64,000 nt of DNA from an uncultured Bacteroidia bacterium (GTDB lineage Bacteria > Bacteroidota > Bacteroidia > Bacteroidales > UBA932), in contig CACXPG010000011.1 in NCBI GenBank assembly GCA_902769525.1, positions 1 to 64,000 on the forward strand. The letters are read 5' to 3'. Positions 41,095 to 50,353 of the stretch are shown here, piece by piece; positions within the stretch are counted from its first letter, which is position 1, and every line of letters begins with the position of its first letter. Below the pieces are notes generated by a model. The model was not told the DNA's origin. It searched no databases and saw only the letters and a list, made by a program, of their open reading frames with translations. Position numbers and translations under genes: made by a program.

Positions 41095-42120
41095 ATGAGT
41101 GACATTATACTTGGAATAGAATCATCTTGCGACGACACGTCAGCCGCCGTGCTGAAAGACGAGTATCTGCTTTCCAGCGTGATAGCAAGCCAGAAAGTGC
41201 ACGAGAAGTGGGGCGGAGTGGTGCCTGAACTGGCATCCAGGGCGCATCTGATGAATATAGTGCCCGTGGTTGACCAGGCACTTGAGCAGGCCGGCGTTTC
41301 TATGGACGACGTTGATGCCATCGCATTTACAAGAGGCCCCGGTCTTCTGGGCTCTCTGCTTGTAGGCACATCCTATGCCAAGGGACTGTCCATCGCTTCT
41401 GGAAAGCCGCTTGTAGAAGTCAATCATCTTCAAGGACATATACTCTCCTGTCTGGTAAAGCAGGAAGGCAGGGAGAACATCTCTCCCTCGTTCCCGTTCC
41501 TGACTCTTCTGGTTTCGGGGGGGCATACTCAGATTGTGAAGGTCAACGGCTATTTCGAGTTCGAGATTCTTGGCCAGACCATAGATGACGCTGTAGGCGA
41601 GGCATTTGACAAATGCTCCAAGATGATGGGTCTGGGATATCCTGGCGGCCCGATTGTAGACCGGCTTGCAAAAGAAGGGGACGAGAACCGCTTCAAGTTC
41701 AATCTGCCTCACATCGAGGGCCTGGACTACAGCTTTTCCGGCATAAAGACTTCTCTGCTGTATTTTCTTCGCGACCAGCTCAAGGAAAATCCGGATTTCA
41801 TCGAGAAGAACAAGGCCGACATCTGCGCCAGTTTCCAGAAGGCATTGATTGACATCCTTATGAAAAAGCTGATTCTGGCCGTGAAACAGACAGGCATAAC
41901 CCAGGTGGCCATCGGCGGCGGAGTTTCAGCTAATTCTGGCCTGAGAAACCGCATCGAGGAAGAAGGCAGAAAGAGGAGATGGCAGACTTTCATCCCCGAG
42001 TTCAAGTTCACTACAGACAATGCGGCAATGATTGCAATCAGCGGGCTTTACAAGTATCGCAGAGGAGAATTCTGTTCCCTGGATGCGCCTTCTGTTCCTA
42101 GGGCTTCCCAAATGCATTGA
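41095..42120 (+). CDS. tsaD: tRNA N6-adenosine threonylcarbamoyltransferase TsaD
   Basis: TsaD (341 residues) transfers the threonylcarbamoyl group to A37 of tRNAs reading ANN codons. The ASKHA signs are GIESSCDDTSAA at residues 7-18, the metal histidines in VNHLQGHILS, SGGHTQIV and the DDAVGEAFDK block. The product of this step is the substrate of MtaB, whose gene lies 5 kb to the left. The next gene begins 4 bases after its stop. Confidence 0.96.
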   Translation: MSDIILGIESSCDDTSAAVLKDEYLLSSVIASQKVHEKWGGVVPELASRAHLMNIVPVVDQALEQAGVSMDDVDAIAFTRGPGLLGSLLVGTSYAKGLSIASGKPLVEVNHLQGHILSCLVKQEGRENISPSFPFLTLLVSGGHTQIVKVNGYFEFEILGQTIDDAVGEAFDKCSKMMGLGYPGGPIVDRLAKEGDENRFKFNLPHIEGLDYSFSGIKTSLLYFLRDQLKENPDFIEKNKADICASFQKALIDILMKKLILAVKQTGITQVAIGGGVSANSGLRNRIEEEGRKRRWQTFIPEFKFTTDNAAMIAISGLYKYRRGEFCSLDAPSVPRASQMH

Positions 42121-42124
42121 CATT

Positions 42125-43690
42125 ATGAGAGATATTGAAGTTTCTTTTTCGCCGAAGGAAAGGCAGGACACAGACTCCATTGTTGAGAAATGCTCCAGGG
42201 CATGCGGCCTTTCGAGAGACAAGATCGCCCACGTGGAGGTTTTGCGCCGCTCCATTGACGCCCGTGGAGGCAAAATAGCGTTCAAGTACAAGGCTCAGGT
42301 CTATTTCAAGTCCGAGAAGCCTTTCCAGCCATACAGGACTGCTCCTTATCTGGACTGTTCAAAGGGAGAGAAGGTTGTTATCATAGGAGCGGGTCCGGCA
42401 GGACTGTTTGCGGCTCTGACTCTGCTGCAGAGGGGACTATGCCCTGTGATACTGGAAAGGGGAAAGGATGTCCATTCCAGAAAGCGGGACACTGCCAGGC
42501 TGATGCTTGAGCAAGTTGTGGATCCGGATTCGAACTATTGCTTCGGAGAAGGAGGAGCCGGCTGTTTCTCAGACGGCAAACTCTATACAAGATCGAACAA
42601 GAAAGGCGATATAAGAGAGGTGCTGTATCAGCTTGTGCAGTTCGGGGCTGACCCATCTATACTCATCGATGCCCACCCGCACATAGGCAGTAACCGTCTC
42701 CCGGGCGTTATTGAAGAAATCCGCAAGTGCATTACAGCTCACGGCGGGGAAGTTCATTTCAACACCCGTGCGGTGGATTTTGTCCCTTGCGAAACTAATG
42801 GAGGACTCTGGAGCACAAGATGCGTGGAGAGGATGGAGGACGGAACCCTCAAGGAAACGGAGTACCTTTCAAAGGCAGTCATTCTGGCCTGCGGCCATTC
42901 GGCAAAGGATATTTATCAGCTGTTCTACGACAAGGGCTGGGCTCTGGAAGCCAAGGGGTTTGCTCTTGGAGTGAGAGCCGAGCATCCGCAGAGCCTTATC
43001 AACGATATCCAGTATCACGGCAAATGGGACAGGAATCTCCCTCCGGCAGAATATTCGCTTGTAGCCCAGATAGACGGCAGGGGAGTTTTCTCTTTCTGCA
43101 TGTGCCCTGGCGGAATCCTTCTGCCGTCATCCACGTCTCCGGGAGAAGTTGTCCTGAACGGAATGAGCAACTCTCAGCGAAACTCTCCCTGGGCCAATGC
43201 CGGAATCGTGACAAGCATTGAACCGGAGGACGTTGAAGAATTCTCCGAATGGGGGCCGCTCAAATTGCTCAAGTATCAGGAAAAAGTAGAGCAGGGAATC
43301 TTTGCCCACAACGGCGGATGCCTGAAGGCTCCGGCTCAGAGAATGGACGATTTCTGCAAAGGAAGGCTCTCGGCAGACCTTCCTGCAACATCCTATAAAA
43401 TAGGGGCTTATTCCGCCCGACTGAGCGAAGTTCTGCCGGCCGAAGTCTATCAGAGGCTCAAGCGTTCTTTCTTCTTCTTTGATAAAAAGATGAGAGGCTA
43501 TTACACCTCTCAGTCTTTGCTTCTGGCTGTTGAAAGCCGTACGTCTTCACCTGTCAGGATACCTCGCAATCCCGAGACCTTGCAGCATATATCGCTGAAG
43601 AATCTTTTCCCTTGCGGAGAAGGTGCCGGCTATTCCGGCGGAATAGTTTCATCCGCGCTGGACGGGATCAACGTGGCCCGGAAAGTCTAG
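42125..43690 (+). CDS. FAD-dependent oxidoreductase, COG2509 type
   Basis: This 521-residue protein has an N-terminal alpha/beta domain (about 1-75) and an FAD site VVIIGAGPAGLFAAL (about 83-97), then GEGGAGCFSDGKLYTRSNKKG and the C-terminal CGEGAGYSGGIVSSALDG. It matches the conserved but poorly characterised COG2509 family of FAD-dependent dehydrogenases. A frame from 42032 overlaps tsaD; ATG 42125 gives the usual start. It ends convergently with slyD, the two stop codons sharing the palindrome CTAG. Confidence 0.85.
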   Translation: MRDIEVSFSPKERQDTDSIVEKCSRACGLSRDKIAHVEVLRRSIDARGGKIAFKYKAQVYFKSEKPFQPYRTAPYLDCSKGEKVVIIGAGPAGLFAALTLLQRGLCPVILERGKDVHSRKRDTARLMLEQVVDPDSNYCFGEGGAGCFSDGKLYTRSNKKGDIREVLYQLVQFGADPSILIDAHPHIGSNRLPGVIEEIRKCITAHGGEVHFNTRAVDFVPCETNGGLWSTRCVERMEDGTLKETEYLSKAVILACGHSAKDIYQLFYDKGWALEAKGFALGVRAEHPQSLINDIQYHGKWDRNLPPAEYSLVAQIDGRGVFSFCMCPGGILLPSSTSPGEVVLNGMSNSQRNSPWANAGIVTSIEPEDVEEFSEWGPLKLLKYQEKVEQGIFAHNGGCLKAPAQRMDDFCKGRLSADLPATSYKIGAYSARLSEVLPAEVYQRLKRSFFFFDKKMRGYYTSQSLLLAVESRTSSPVRIPRNPETLQHISLKNLFPCGEGAGYSGGIVSSALDGINVARKV

Positions 43691-44238
43691 TGGCAGTGTG
43701 AGCAACCGCCGCCGCAGCTTGAGCAATTCTCGTCTGAACACTCGTGCGGAATCTTTTCTCCGTACAGACCGTCCTGAAGCTCTTTTTCGGTGGCTTCCCT
43801 GATGCTTTCAACCTTTCCGGTGAAGTGGAGTTTCTCTCCTGCAAGCGGATGGTTGAAATCCATTGTCACTTTCTGCTCCAATGCCTTGACATCCTTGATG
43901 ATACCGTTCATTCGGTGGCCTTCTCTGTCCTGCATCGGAAGTATGTTTCCTGCCTTGATGATCTCGTAGTCTATCTTGCCGTCCATCTCGAACATCTTCA
44001 GAGGAAGGTCAACTACCATCTGCGGATTCATCTCTCCGTAAGCGTCGGCTGGCTCAAGTTCAAAGTCAAAAGTGTCTCCGACTGCCTTTCCCTTCACGTT
44101 CTCCTCAAATTTAGGAAGAAGCATCCCGCCTCCGAAGATGAAGGTAAGCGGCTCTGCGGCCTCAACTTTCTCAATTTCCCTTCCGTTTACTTTGAGCGTA
44201 TAGCTCAGGCTAACTACTTTGTTTAAATCTACATTCAT
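43687..44238 (-). CDS. slyD: SlyD-type FKBP peptidyl-prolyl isomerase
   Basis: This 183-residue cytoplasmic protein has the SlyD layout: split FKBP domain (LSYTLKVNGREIEK ... FIFGGGMLLPKFEENVKG) with an inserted IF chaperone domain (about 70-130, MVVDLPLKMFEMDG to VTMDFNHPLAGEKLHF). It ends in a Cys/His-rich tail, CSSCGGGCSHCH, that can bind nickel. It assists proline isomerisation and may help metalloenzyme maturation. It is the last gene of a minus-strand run starting with the TIGR02757 gene. Confidence 0.92.
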   Translation of the reverse strand: MNVDLNKVVSLSYTLKVNGREIEKVEAAEPLTFIFGGGMLLPKFEENVKGKAVGDTFDFELEPADAYGEMNPQMVVDLPLKMFEMDGKIDYEIIKAGNILPMQDREGHRMNGIIKDVKALEQKVTMDFNHPLAGEKLHFTGKVESIREATEKELQDGLYGEKIPHECSDENCSSCGGGCSHCH

Positions 44239-44268
44239 GATATCTAATAATTCTTGTTGTTCTTCTTG

Positions 44269-45705
44269 TTATCGGATTCTTTTTCCCCAGCGCCACACCT
44301 TGTATCCGATTGCGGCTACAAATATAGAAAACAGCGGGGATATATAGTTGAAAAGACAGTATGGAGCATAGACCAGAGTCGGCACTCCCAGCACTCCGGC
44401 CTGCATCGCTCCGCAGGTGTTCCAAGGGACAAGCACTGAGGTCACGGTCGCCGAGTCTTCTATGGAACGGCTGAGCAGCCTTCCTTCATATCCCTTGTCT
44501 TCATAAACTTTCTTGAGCATGTTTCCAGGAACGATGATGGACATGTACTGGTCTCCCAGAGCCACATTGCAGAACAGGCAGGTTCCCATAGTCGTAGTCA
44601 CCAGGCTGGCGGTGCTTCTCATCAGCTTCTCCAGTTTTTCAGTTATCGTCTGGATGAAACCCGCTGCCTCCAGCATTCCGCCGAAGATAGTGACACTTAT
44701 AATAAGCCAAACCGTATTCAGCATTCCGGCAATTCCGTTGGTGGAAGCCAGTTTTGTAAGCATTGCGTTCGGGGCGGAAATATCCACGTGAGAACTCATC
44801 AGCTTTATCGGCGCATAGAAGAATGTCTGCCAGCTCAGTTCTCCGTAAGGGCTTATCTGCGATATTATCTGAGGCTGAACGAGGCAGGCAATCAGCGATG
44901 CGAACAATGCGCTCAGAAGCAGAGTCAATATCGGCGATATCTTCTTCACCATCAGGAATATGGTAAATGCAGGAATCATCAGCAGCCAAGGGGAAACATT
45001 GTATGTCGAGGCGATATCTGCCATCTGGGCGTGGACATCCAGGTTGACGTTTCTTGCTGCAGAAGCTCCTACAATTGCGAACACGACACCGCAGATCAAT
45101 ACCGAAGGCACATTGGTTATAAGCATGTACTTGACGTGGTCATAAAGCTTTACTCCGGATACGCTGGCCGCGAGGTTGGTTGTATCTGAAAGCGGAGATA
45201 TCTTGTCTCCGAAGTAGGCGCCAGAGATTATGCATCCGGCCAGCCATCCTGGATGGAGACCGAGTATGCTTCCCGCACTCATCATCGCAACACCGATGGT
45301 TCCGATAGTGGTCCAGGAACTTCCTATAAGAAGTGAAATCAGTGCTGTGAACAAGAATATCACAATCAGGAAGATAGACGGATGAATAAGAGACAGGCCA
45401 TAGTAAACCAGCGATGGAACCACACCGCTTTGTACCCAGGACGCAGTCAGTGCGCCTATCATCAGCAAGATGAAGATAGCTCCTCCGGCACTCTTTAGGT
45501 TTTTGGTCATGCATTGTTCAATCTTGTCCCAAGGGACTTTCAGATAAAACATTGCAATCAGAGACCCCACGGCAGCCGCAAACACCAGTGCGGTCTGGGC
45601 CGGCCCTGAAGTTATGTCACCTCCAAACAGGGATGAACTGAGAATAACTGTGCCTATCAGTATCGCGACAGGCAGAAGAGACAGAAGCAGTCCAGGTTTT
45701 TTCAT
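44269..45705 (-). CDS. nhaC: NhaC-type Na+/H+ antiporter
   Basis: This 478-residue inner-membrane protein has about 11-12 helices and the NhaC family blocks GSSWTTIGTIGVAMMSAGSILG, ISGAYFGDKISPLSDTTNLAAS, and a C-terminal VPWNTCGAMQAGVLGV. It exchanges sodium for protons. Together with the sodium-pumping decarboxylase elsewhere in the window it fits a sodium-based energy economy. It starts 2 bases after the M14 peptidase stop. Confidence 0.92.
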   Translation of the reverse strand: MKKPGLLLSLLPVAILIGTVILSSSLFGGDITSGPAQTALVFAAAVGSLIAMFYLKVPWDKIEQCMTKNLKSAGGAIFILLMIGALTASWVQSGVVPSLVYYGLSLIHPSIFLIVIFLFTALISLLIGSSWTTIGTIGVAMMSAGSILGLHPGWLAGCIISGAYFGDKISPLSDTTNLAASVSGVKLYDHVKYMLITNVPSVLICGVVFAIVGASAARNVNLDVHAQMADIASTYNVSPWLLMIPAFTIFLMVKKISPILTLLLSALFASLIACLVQPQIISQISPYGELSWQTFFYAPIKLMSSHVDISAPNAMLTKLASTNGIAGMLNTVWLIISVTIFGGMLEAAGFIQTITEKLEKLMRSTASLVTTTMGTCLFCNVALGDQYMSIIVPGNMLKKVYEDKGYEGRLLSRSIEDSATVTSVLVPWNTCGAMQAGVLGVPTLVYAPYCLFNYISPLFSIFVAAIGYKVWRWGKRIR

Positions 45706-45707
45706 CG

Positions 45708-47249
45708 TTATTCAGTTTTCACAAGGAGAAGTGAACCGGCTTTCTGGCCTTCGTTGAGCTGCAGGGAGATGTTCATCGTTCCGTCGCTGTCCTGGACATA
45801 GTCAGAGAGTTTCTCCCAGCAGTTCTCGCCAGTTGCGTTGACAAGGGCCTTGTCACCGACTATCCAGCGGTAAACTTCATAGTTGCCCTTTGGAAGGTCC
45901 TTGTGCTTGTATGAAACTGTGGCACCGTCTTTCTCGGCGATGTAATAGCGATCTCCGGTGTAAATATGGTCAAGGTCTTCGGCTTTCTGGCAATGTGACG
46001 CCCTGGTTGGCTCAACTACCACTCTTCCGGCCTTTGCAATGCCCAGATAGTCGGAGATCGCCCACAGTGTCTTCTTTCCCATCCATTTGAGATTCTCGAT
46101 TGTTACAACGATTCCGTCTTCTCTCTTGTCATAGAAGCTGTAAGGGGTTTCGTGAGTAAGGGCAAGTGTCCTTTCCTTGTAATTGTTCCAGAAATAGCCT
46201 TCAATGTATCGCGGAGCCATCTTTGAGAAGCTCAGCATATCCTTGGCAAACATAGGGTTGTCTGCAATGGTCAGAGATGTGAAAGCCTGCTCCTTCTTGA
46301 AATACAGAGGGGAAGTTGTCTCCTCCGTGTGAACCCAGTATGTCATGTGTGGAGCTATCTGGGAGTGGAAGTTCAGGAACATGTCAAACTCGTTGAGGCC
46401 GTATGTGGTGTTATAGACGAACTTCTTGATGTTCTTGACCTCAGGCCTGGTGAGAGAATCCGGCCTGTCATAGTTGATCTCGTTGTTTACTCCGATAGCG
46501 TCGCATCTTGAATATCCGAGAGCCACTCCGTCGGGGTTAGTGAATGGCAGAATGAAAAATACAGCGTTGTCCCTGAGGCTTCTAGCAAACTCGGTAGGGG
46601 CGAGCAGCTCTTCTATCAGGCCCTCAAGGCACCACGAGCAAGGCGTCTCGCTCGGATGGACTCTTCCGTGGATGTAGATTCTCTTCTTGCCTCTGTCCGG
46701 GATGTTGTTGTTGGTTATGACCATAAGGTTCATGTCCCGTCCCTGATAGCTCTTTCCGATGGAATAGATTCTGACTCCGTCTTTATAGAACCACTCTCCC
46801 ATCAGCTCGTCCAGACGAGAGTTGGTATATGGTATGCAATATGCCACCCATACAGAATCCCGCTCGTAGGTCTTTCTGGCCACGAACTCGTCAATCATCT
46901 CTTTCTTTGGCTCATATCTTGTCCACTCCTTGTTGTCGTAGCTGTAGAACGGAGCCCAAGGGTCAGTGTCTATGAACTTGAGGGTTATGTCTTTTCCCTT
47001 GACTCCCGTCATCAGGAAATAGAACCACCTGGAACTTGGTTCCAGAAGCGTGTCGACAGGATTGTCAGGATCTTTGGCACTCACAATCTCATACACGAGT
47101 TTCTTTGCGTAGATGTTGGAACTGTCCTTCAGCGAGGCGTTTCCAAGCCTGCCGCATTCAAAGTCGGAGAAGAATTTCACCTGAGCGTAGGATACATTTG
47201 GCAGCATAGCCAACAGGCTCAGTGCAAGGATAATGGAGATTCTTTTCAT
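45708..47249 (-). CDS. Exported M14-family zinc carboxypeptidase
   Basis: This 513-residue protein has a signal peptide (about 1-22, ending SYAQ), an N-terminal beta domain (about 30-150) and the M14 catalytic domain. Zinc ligands are His and Glu in HGRVHPSETPCSW and the later His in NFHSQIAPH; the catalytic Glu is probably in LALTHETPYSFYDKRED. It should remove C-terminal residues from peptides in the periplasm or at the surface. Its position upstream of nhaC with a 2-base gap indicates co-transcription. Confidence 0.88.
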   Translation of the reverse strand: MKRISIILALSLLAMLPNVSYAQVKFFSDFECGRLGNASLKDSSNIYAKKLVYEIVSAKDPDNPVDTLLEPSSRWFYFLMTGVKGKDITLKFIDTDPWAPFYSYDNKEWTRYEPKKEMIDEFVARKTYERDSVWVAYCIPYTNSRLDELMGEWFYKDGVRIYSIGKSYQGRDMNLMVITNNNIPDRGKKRIYIHGRVHPSETPCSWCLEGLIEELLAPTEFARSLRDNAVFFILPFTNPDGVALGYSRCDAIGVNNEINYDRPDSLTRPEVKNIKKFVYNTTYGLNEFDMFLNFHSQIAPHMTYWVHTEETTSPLYFKKEQAFTSLTIADNPMFAKDMLSFSKMAPRYIEGYFWNNYKERTLALTHETPYSFYDKREDGIVVTIENLKWMGKKTLWAISDYLGIAKAGRVVVEPTRASHCQKAEDLDHIYTGDRYYIAEKDGATVSYKHKDLPKGNYEVYRWIVGDKALVNATGENCWEKLSDYVQDSDGTMNISLQLNEGQKAGSLLLVKTE

Positions 47250-47258
47250 ATCGCGATT

Positions 47259-47993
47259 CTATTTTGTTTTCTTGTTCTTGTTCTGCTCGGCGACAGGGTA
47301 GGCGAACAGCGCGAAATCGCCAAGGCAAGGGTCTTCCGGGAAGCATTCCTTCAGAAACTCGGTGATTTGAAGCGCGGTCTTGATATCTGTAGCGTTCCTT
47401 TCTGTAATTCCAAGCGCCAGTGCCGTCTGGTGCACGTGCACATCCAGCGGGATGATCAGGTCCTTTGGACTGATGCTCATCCATACTCCCAGATCCACGA
47501 TGCCGTCATTCCTTACCATCCACCGCCTTAGCATGTGTATCTTCTTGTTTGCGCAGTTCTTGTCTTCTTTCTGCCCAAATATCTGAACTCTCATCTGCTG
47601 CGGAGAAAGACACTCAAGACTATCGTTATGAGTGTAGAACTCCTTCAGGTTTGCGCAAATCATTGCAAATTCGCTCCATCTGACAGTTCTGTGAAGGCTT
47701 TCCGGCCCGTTGCGGTACTTTCCCCTCATCACATACTCCAGGGGCTTCCACTGCATTTCGTCCATCGCCCTGCCTATATCCCGCACAATCATATTTCTCC
47801 TGCCCCAGGCCAGATGCGCCGCTATAACAGCCGCAATCTCAACATCCTTGAGTGTTATCCCTTTCTCTCCGTTTTTATATAGATCGTAGAAGTGACGGGG
47901 AAAGGCAACCGGATCCTCGACAAAATGTTCAGGATTGTTGTACTCTCTGGCAATCTTACGGATATTGCCGATGACTTGCTGCCGGTTTTGCAT
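47259..47993 (-). CDS. TIGR02757/DUF2400 family protein
   Basis: This 244-residue cytoplasmic protein matches the TIGR02757 family, common in Bacteroidetes and of unknown function. Conserved parts include AAHLAWGRRNMIVRDIGRAMD, HRTVRWSEFAMICANLKEFY, LRRWMVRNDGIVDLGVW and IPLDVHVHQTALALGI, which resemble the helix-hairpin-helix glycosylase fold by pattern. I would not assign an activity. It begins a minus-strand run with the M14 gene 9 bases later. Confidence 0.82.
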   Translation of the reverse strand: MQNRQQVIGNIRKIAREYNNPEHFVEDPVAFPRHFYDLYKNGEKGITLKDVEIAAVIAAHLAWGRRNMIVRDIGRAMDEMQWKPLEYVMRGKYRNGPESLHRTVRWSEFAMICANLKEFYTHNDSLECLSPQQMRVQIFGQKEDKNCANKKIHMLRRWMVRNDGIVDLGVWMSISPKDLIIPLDVHVHQTALALGITERNATDIKTALQITEFLKECFPEDPCLGDFALFAYPVAEQNKNKKTK

Positions 47994-48014
47994 AACAACT
48001 CAAAGTTAGAAAAA

Positions 48015-48048
48015 AAAAGAGAGACGGCATATCTGTCGTCTCTCTTTT
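48015..48048 (-). terminator. Terminator after rpmE2
   Basis: A perfect 12-base stem (48015-48026 with 48037-48048) around a 10-base loop is followed on the minus strand by a T-run (48010-48018 region). It separates rpmE2 from the TIGR02757 gene downstream on the same strand. Confidence 0.8.
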
Positions 48049-48066
48049 CAACCTTAAAATCAGTTG

Positions 48067-48312
48067 TTACTTTTTCTTGTAACGGCTGTAGAACTTGTCA
48101 ACGCGGCCGGCTGTGTCAACGAGCTTCATCTTACCAGTGTAGAACGGGTGGGATGAGCTGGAGATTTCTACCTTTACCAAAGGGTAGGTCTGGCCGTCTA
48201 TTTCAATTGTCTCCTTGGTAGCCTCACAGCTGCGTGTGATGAATACCTCTTCGTTAGACATATCCTTGAAAGCTACAAGTCGGTAGGTTTCGGGATGTAT
48301 AGACTTTTTCAT
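48067..48312 (-). CDS. rpmE2: 50S ribosomal protein L31 type B
   Basis: This 81-residue protein is L31 without the zinc-binding cysteines, the type B form ([15 protein letters not shown] at the start, [23 protein letters not shown] at the end). In other bacteria type B replaces the zinc form when zinc is low; in many Bacteroidetes it is the only copy. I chose ATG 48312 over 48318 because it gives the standard N-terminus. It has its own promoter and terminator. Confidence 0.95.
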   Translation of the reverse strand: MKKSIHPETYRLVAFKDMSNEEVFITRSCEATKETIEIDGQTYPLVKVEISSSSHPFYTGKMKLVDTAGRVDKFYSRYKKK

Positions 48313-48338
48313 TTGCAAATGTGTTTAAAATCGGGGTG

Positions 48339-48346
48339 CAAATATA
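48339..48346 (-). promoter_or_regulatory. -7 promoter element of rpmE2
   Basis: Minus-strand TATATTTG, 26 bases before the rpmE2 ATG at 48312, in the short gap after the BI-1 gene. Confidence 0.5.
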
Positions 48347-48377
48347 ATACTTTTGGCGCAATATCAAAATTTTACGG

Positions 48378-49181
48378 CTAATTTCTGCTCTGAATACGTG
48401 AAAGAAGCCTCAAAATCTCAAGATATAGCCATACCAGAGTAACCATCAGGCCGAAAGCGGCATACCATTCCATATACTTTGGAGCACCCATCTGGCTGCC
48501 CTTTACTATAAGGTCGAAGTCCTGCATCAGGGAGAACGCGGCAATGCCCACTATAATCACGTTTATCACGATGGCCAGGATGCTGTTTCCGAAGAACAAC
48601 TGGTAGAACTGTCCGTCCCTTCCGCCGAATAGTGCCACTACTATTCCGATCACATAGAAGACCAGCACTGAAATCAGGGCCACTTTAAGTATCCTGTTGA
48701 ACTTGCCGTCCACCTTGATTGCGCCGGTCCTGTAGAGGATCAGCATCACGAATGTTGTGATGACGGTCAAAAGAATTGCTCCGGCAATGAGGCTGCTGAT
48801 TCCGTTAGGGTCTGCAGCAACGCCGCGGGCCTGGGCCCTTTCGATTGCGTAGCCGTTGTACACGGCTGATATGCAGCCTAGCGCAAATCCTTCTGCAACA
48901 GCGTAAATAGGTGACAGATAAGGAGCTGTCTTAGGGGCAAAGGTAATGACCATAGCCAGGATGAAGCCGACAATGACGCCTCCCATCAGATACCACATCG
49001 GGGATGAAGGGTTGATGGAATTGTATGTCACAGTCCAGCTGTAGGCGGCTGCCACCAAAAGCAAAACAAGCAGCAATGCGGTCTTGACGATAGAACCTTT
49101 GATTGTCATGACCTGTCCGTCCTGGACAATCACCTGTCCTTCCGGAAGCGAAAATCTCTTTTCCTGTAATATCGGATTCAT
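48378..49181 (-). CDS. Bax inhibitor-1/YccA-family membrane protein
   Basis: This 267-residue inner-membrane protein has seven predicted helices and the TMBIM/BI-1 signs FALGCISAVYNGYA and MQDFDLIVKGSQMGAPKYMEWYAAFGLMVTLVWLYLEILRLL in separate C-terminal helices. Bacterial members include YetJ, a pH-sensitive calcium leak channel, and YccA, which modulates FtsH. Role here is unknown. It is downstream of the DUF1343 gene with a 21-base gap. Confidence 0.9.
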   Translation of the reverse strand: MNPILQEKRFSLPEGQVIVQDGQVMTIKGSIVKTALLLVLLLVAAAYSWTVTYNSINPSSPMWYLMGGVIVGFILAMVITFAPKTAPYLSPIYAVAEGFALGCISAVYNGYAIERAQARGVAADPNGISSLIAGAILLTVITTFVMLILYRTGAIKVDGKFNRILKVALISVLVFYVIGIVVALFGGRDGQFYQLFFGNSILAIVINVIIVGIAAFSLMQDFDLIVKGSQMGAPKYMEWYAAFGLMVTLVWLYLEILRLLSRIQSRN

Positions 49182-49202
49182 TTGTCGTTTGTGTTAATGT
49201 TT

Positions 49203-50351
49203 CTACTTTATTCTGAAGAGGGGCTCGTCTTCATAGAGGAGGCTCTTCTTGGTTTTCTTTATCCACTTCTGCTCTTCTACCTTTATGTGTTCCCGGGTTT
49301 GTTCCCATTCAGTTTTTCCTTCAACGAAATCCAGAAGTTCCTTGTCGCCCAGGAGCATCTCGATCAGGCTCTTGTCCTGGTCTTTCTCCTTTTCCAGGAA
49401 TCGGAAAGAAGGGCAGGCGTCTTTCACGCAACGGACTAGACGCAAGGAGTGTGCCAAAGAGTTGTACTGGCCTTCAGGTGTCAGAAGCAGCTGGTAGCCA
49501 AAGCATCTCTCGTGTGAATAGCGGCCTCCCAGCGGGGTGAAGGAAGCCCAGCGGGCATATACGCCTTCGTCGTGGAACAACGGATTGTCCTCCAGGCTGA
49601 TGCCTTCCATGAAAGGAGCTCCGAAAAGCTCGTATGGGCGGGTGGTGCCTTCACCTGGGCTGACATTTGTTCCTCTCCACAGATACTGTCCGCTGTAGAA
49701 AGAATCGGTGAAAAATCCGCCGAAATCGCTGCTCATCGGGATGGTCCATCCCATAACCAGCTTGCCTACTGGAGAAACTCTGCAGGAAATTATGTGAAGG
49801 GGAAACTTGGCGTTCATCCTTCCGTAGAGATAATAGGTGAGTTCTCCAAGTGTCATTCCGTATCTGTGCGGAATCCCTTCTATCCCGATATGCGACCGGT
49901 AGCCGGCCCTCAATGCAGTGCCTTCTACCTGCCGTCCTGCAGGATTAGGCCTGTCAACGATGTAGACAGGAAGCTCCGCGTTCCTTTCGTCAAGAAACTG
50001 AAGCAGAGCCGCCATCAGGTTCGTGGCGCCAAAATACCGGCATCCGGCATCCTGTAGTTCCACGACAATGGCATCTGCCACAGCAAAATCATCTTCAGAG
50101 AAAAGGAAAGACCCGTCTTTAGCCTGGCTTATGGTGTTGAAAGGAATGTTTGCACTCAGAGGATGGTCAGCCAGCCCGTCACCAGGCGGAACCATCACGC
50201 AAGAAAGATTTCCTCTTTCTGCAAAACCTTCAAAGACATACTGTCTGGTCTGAGGATTCCAGGAAGACTGGTTGCAGATGACCATAATCCGGCCTTTGTG
50301 CAAAAAAAGGTCTTCCTGGCGGAAAATGTCGCTGGTCCTGAATGAAAACAT
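49203..50351 (-). CDS. DUF1343 protein, divergent NamZ-like
   Basis: This 382-residue protein belongs to DUF1343 (GH171), the family of exo-beta-N-acetylmuramidase NamZ. Family blocks are VDRPNPAGRQVEGTALRAG, GIPHRYGMTLGELTYYLYG and GTTRPYELFGAPFMEG. Two features are off: no signal peptide is visible, whereas NamZ enzymes are normally exported, and the typical catalytic P-E-H-G motif reads PPGDG at residues 55-59. Activity is therefore doubtful or changed. It lies 2 bases after glmM on the same strand, so it may serve a cytoplasmic amino-sugar role. Confidence 0.8.
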   Translation of the reverse strand: MFSFRTSDIFRQEDLFLHKGRIMVICNQSSWNPQTRQYVFEGFAERGNLSCVMVPPGDGLADHPLSANIPFNTISQAKDGSFLFSEDDFAVADAIVVELQDAGCRYFGATNLMAALLQFLDERNAELPVYIVDRPNPAGRQVEGTALRAGYRSHIGIEGIPHRYGMTLGELTYYLYGRMNAKFPLHIISCRVSPVGKLVMGWTIPMSSDFGGFFTDSFYSGQYLWRGTNVSPGEGTTRPYELFGAPFMEGISLEDNPLFHDEGVYARWASFTPLGGRYSHERCFGYQLLLTPEGQYNSLAHSLRLVRCVKDACPSFRFLEKEKDQDKSLIEMLLGDKELLDFVEGKTEWEQTREHIKVEEQKWIKKTKKSLLYEDEPLFRIK

Positions 50352-50353
50352 GG

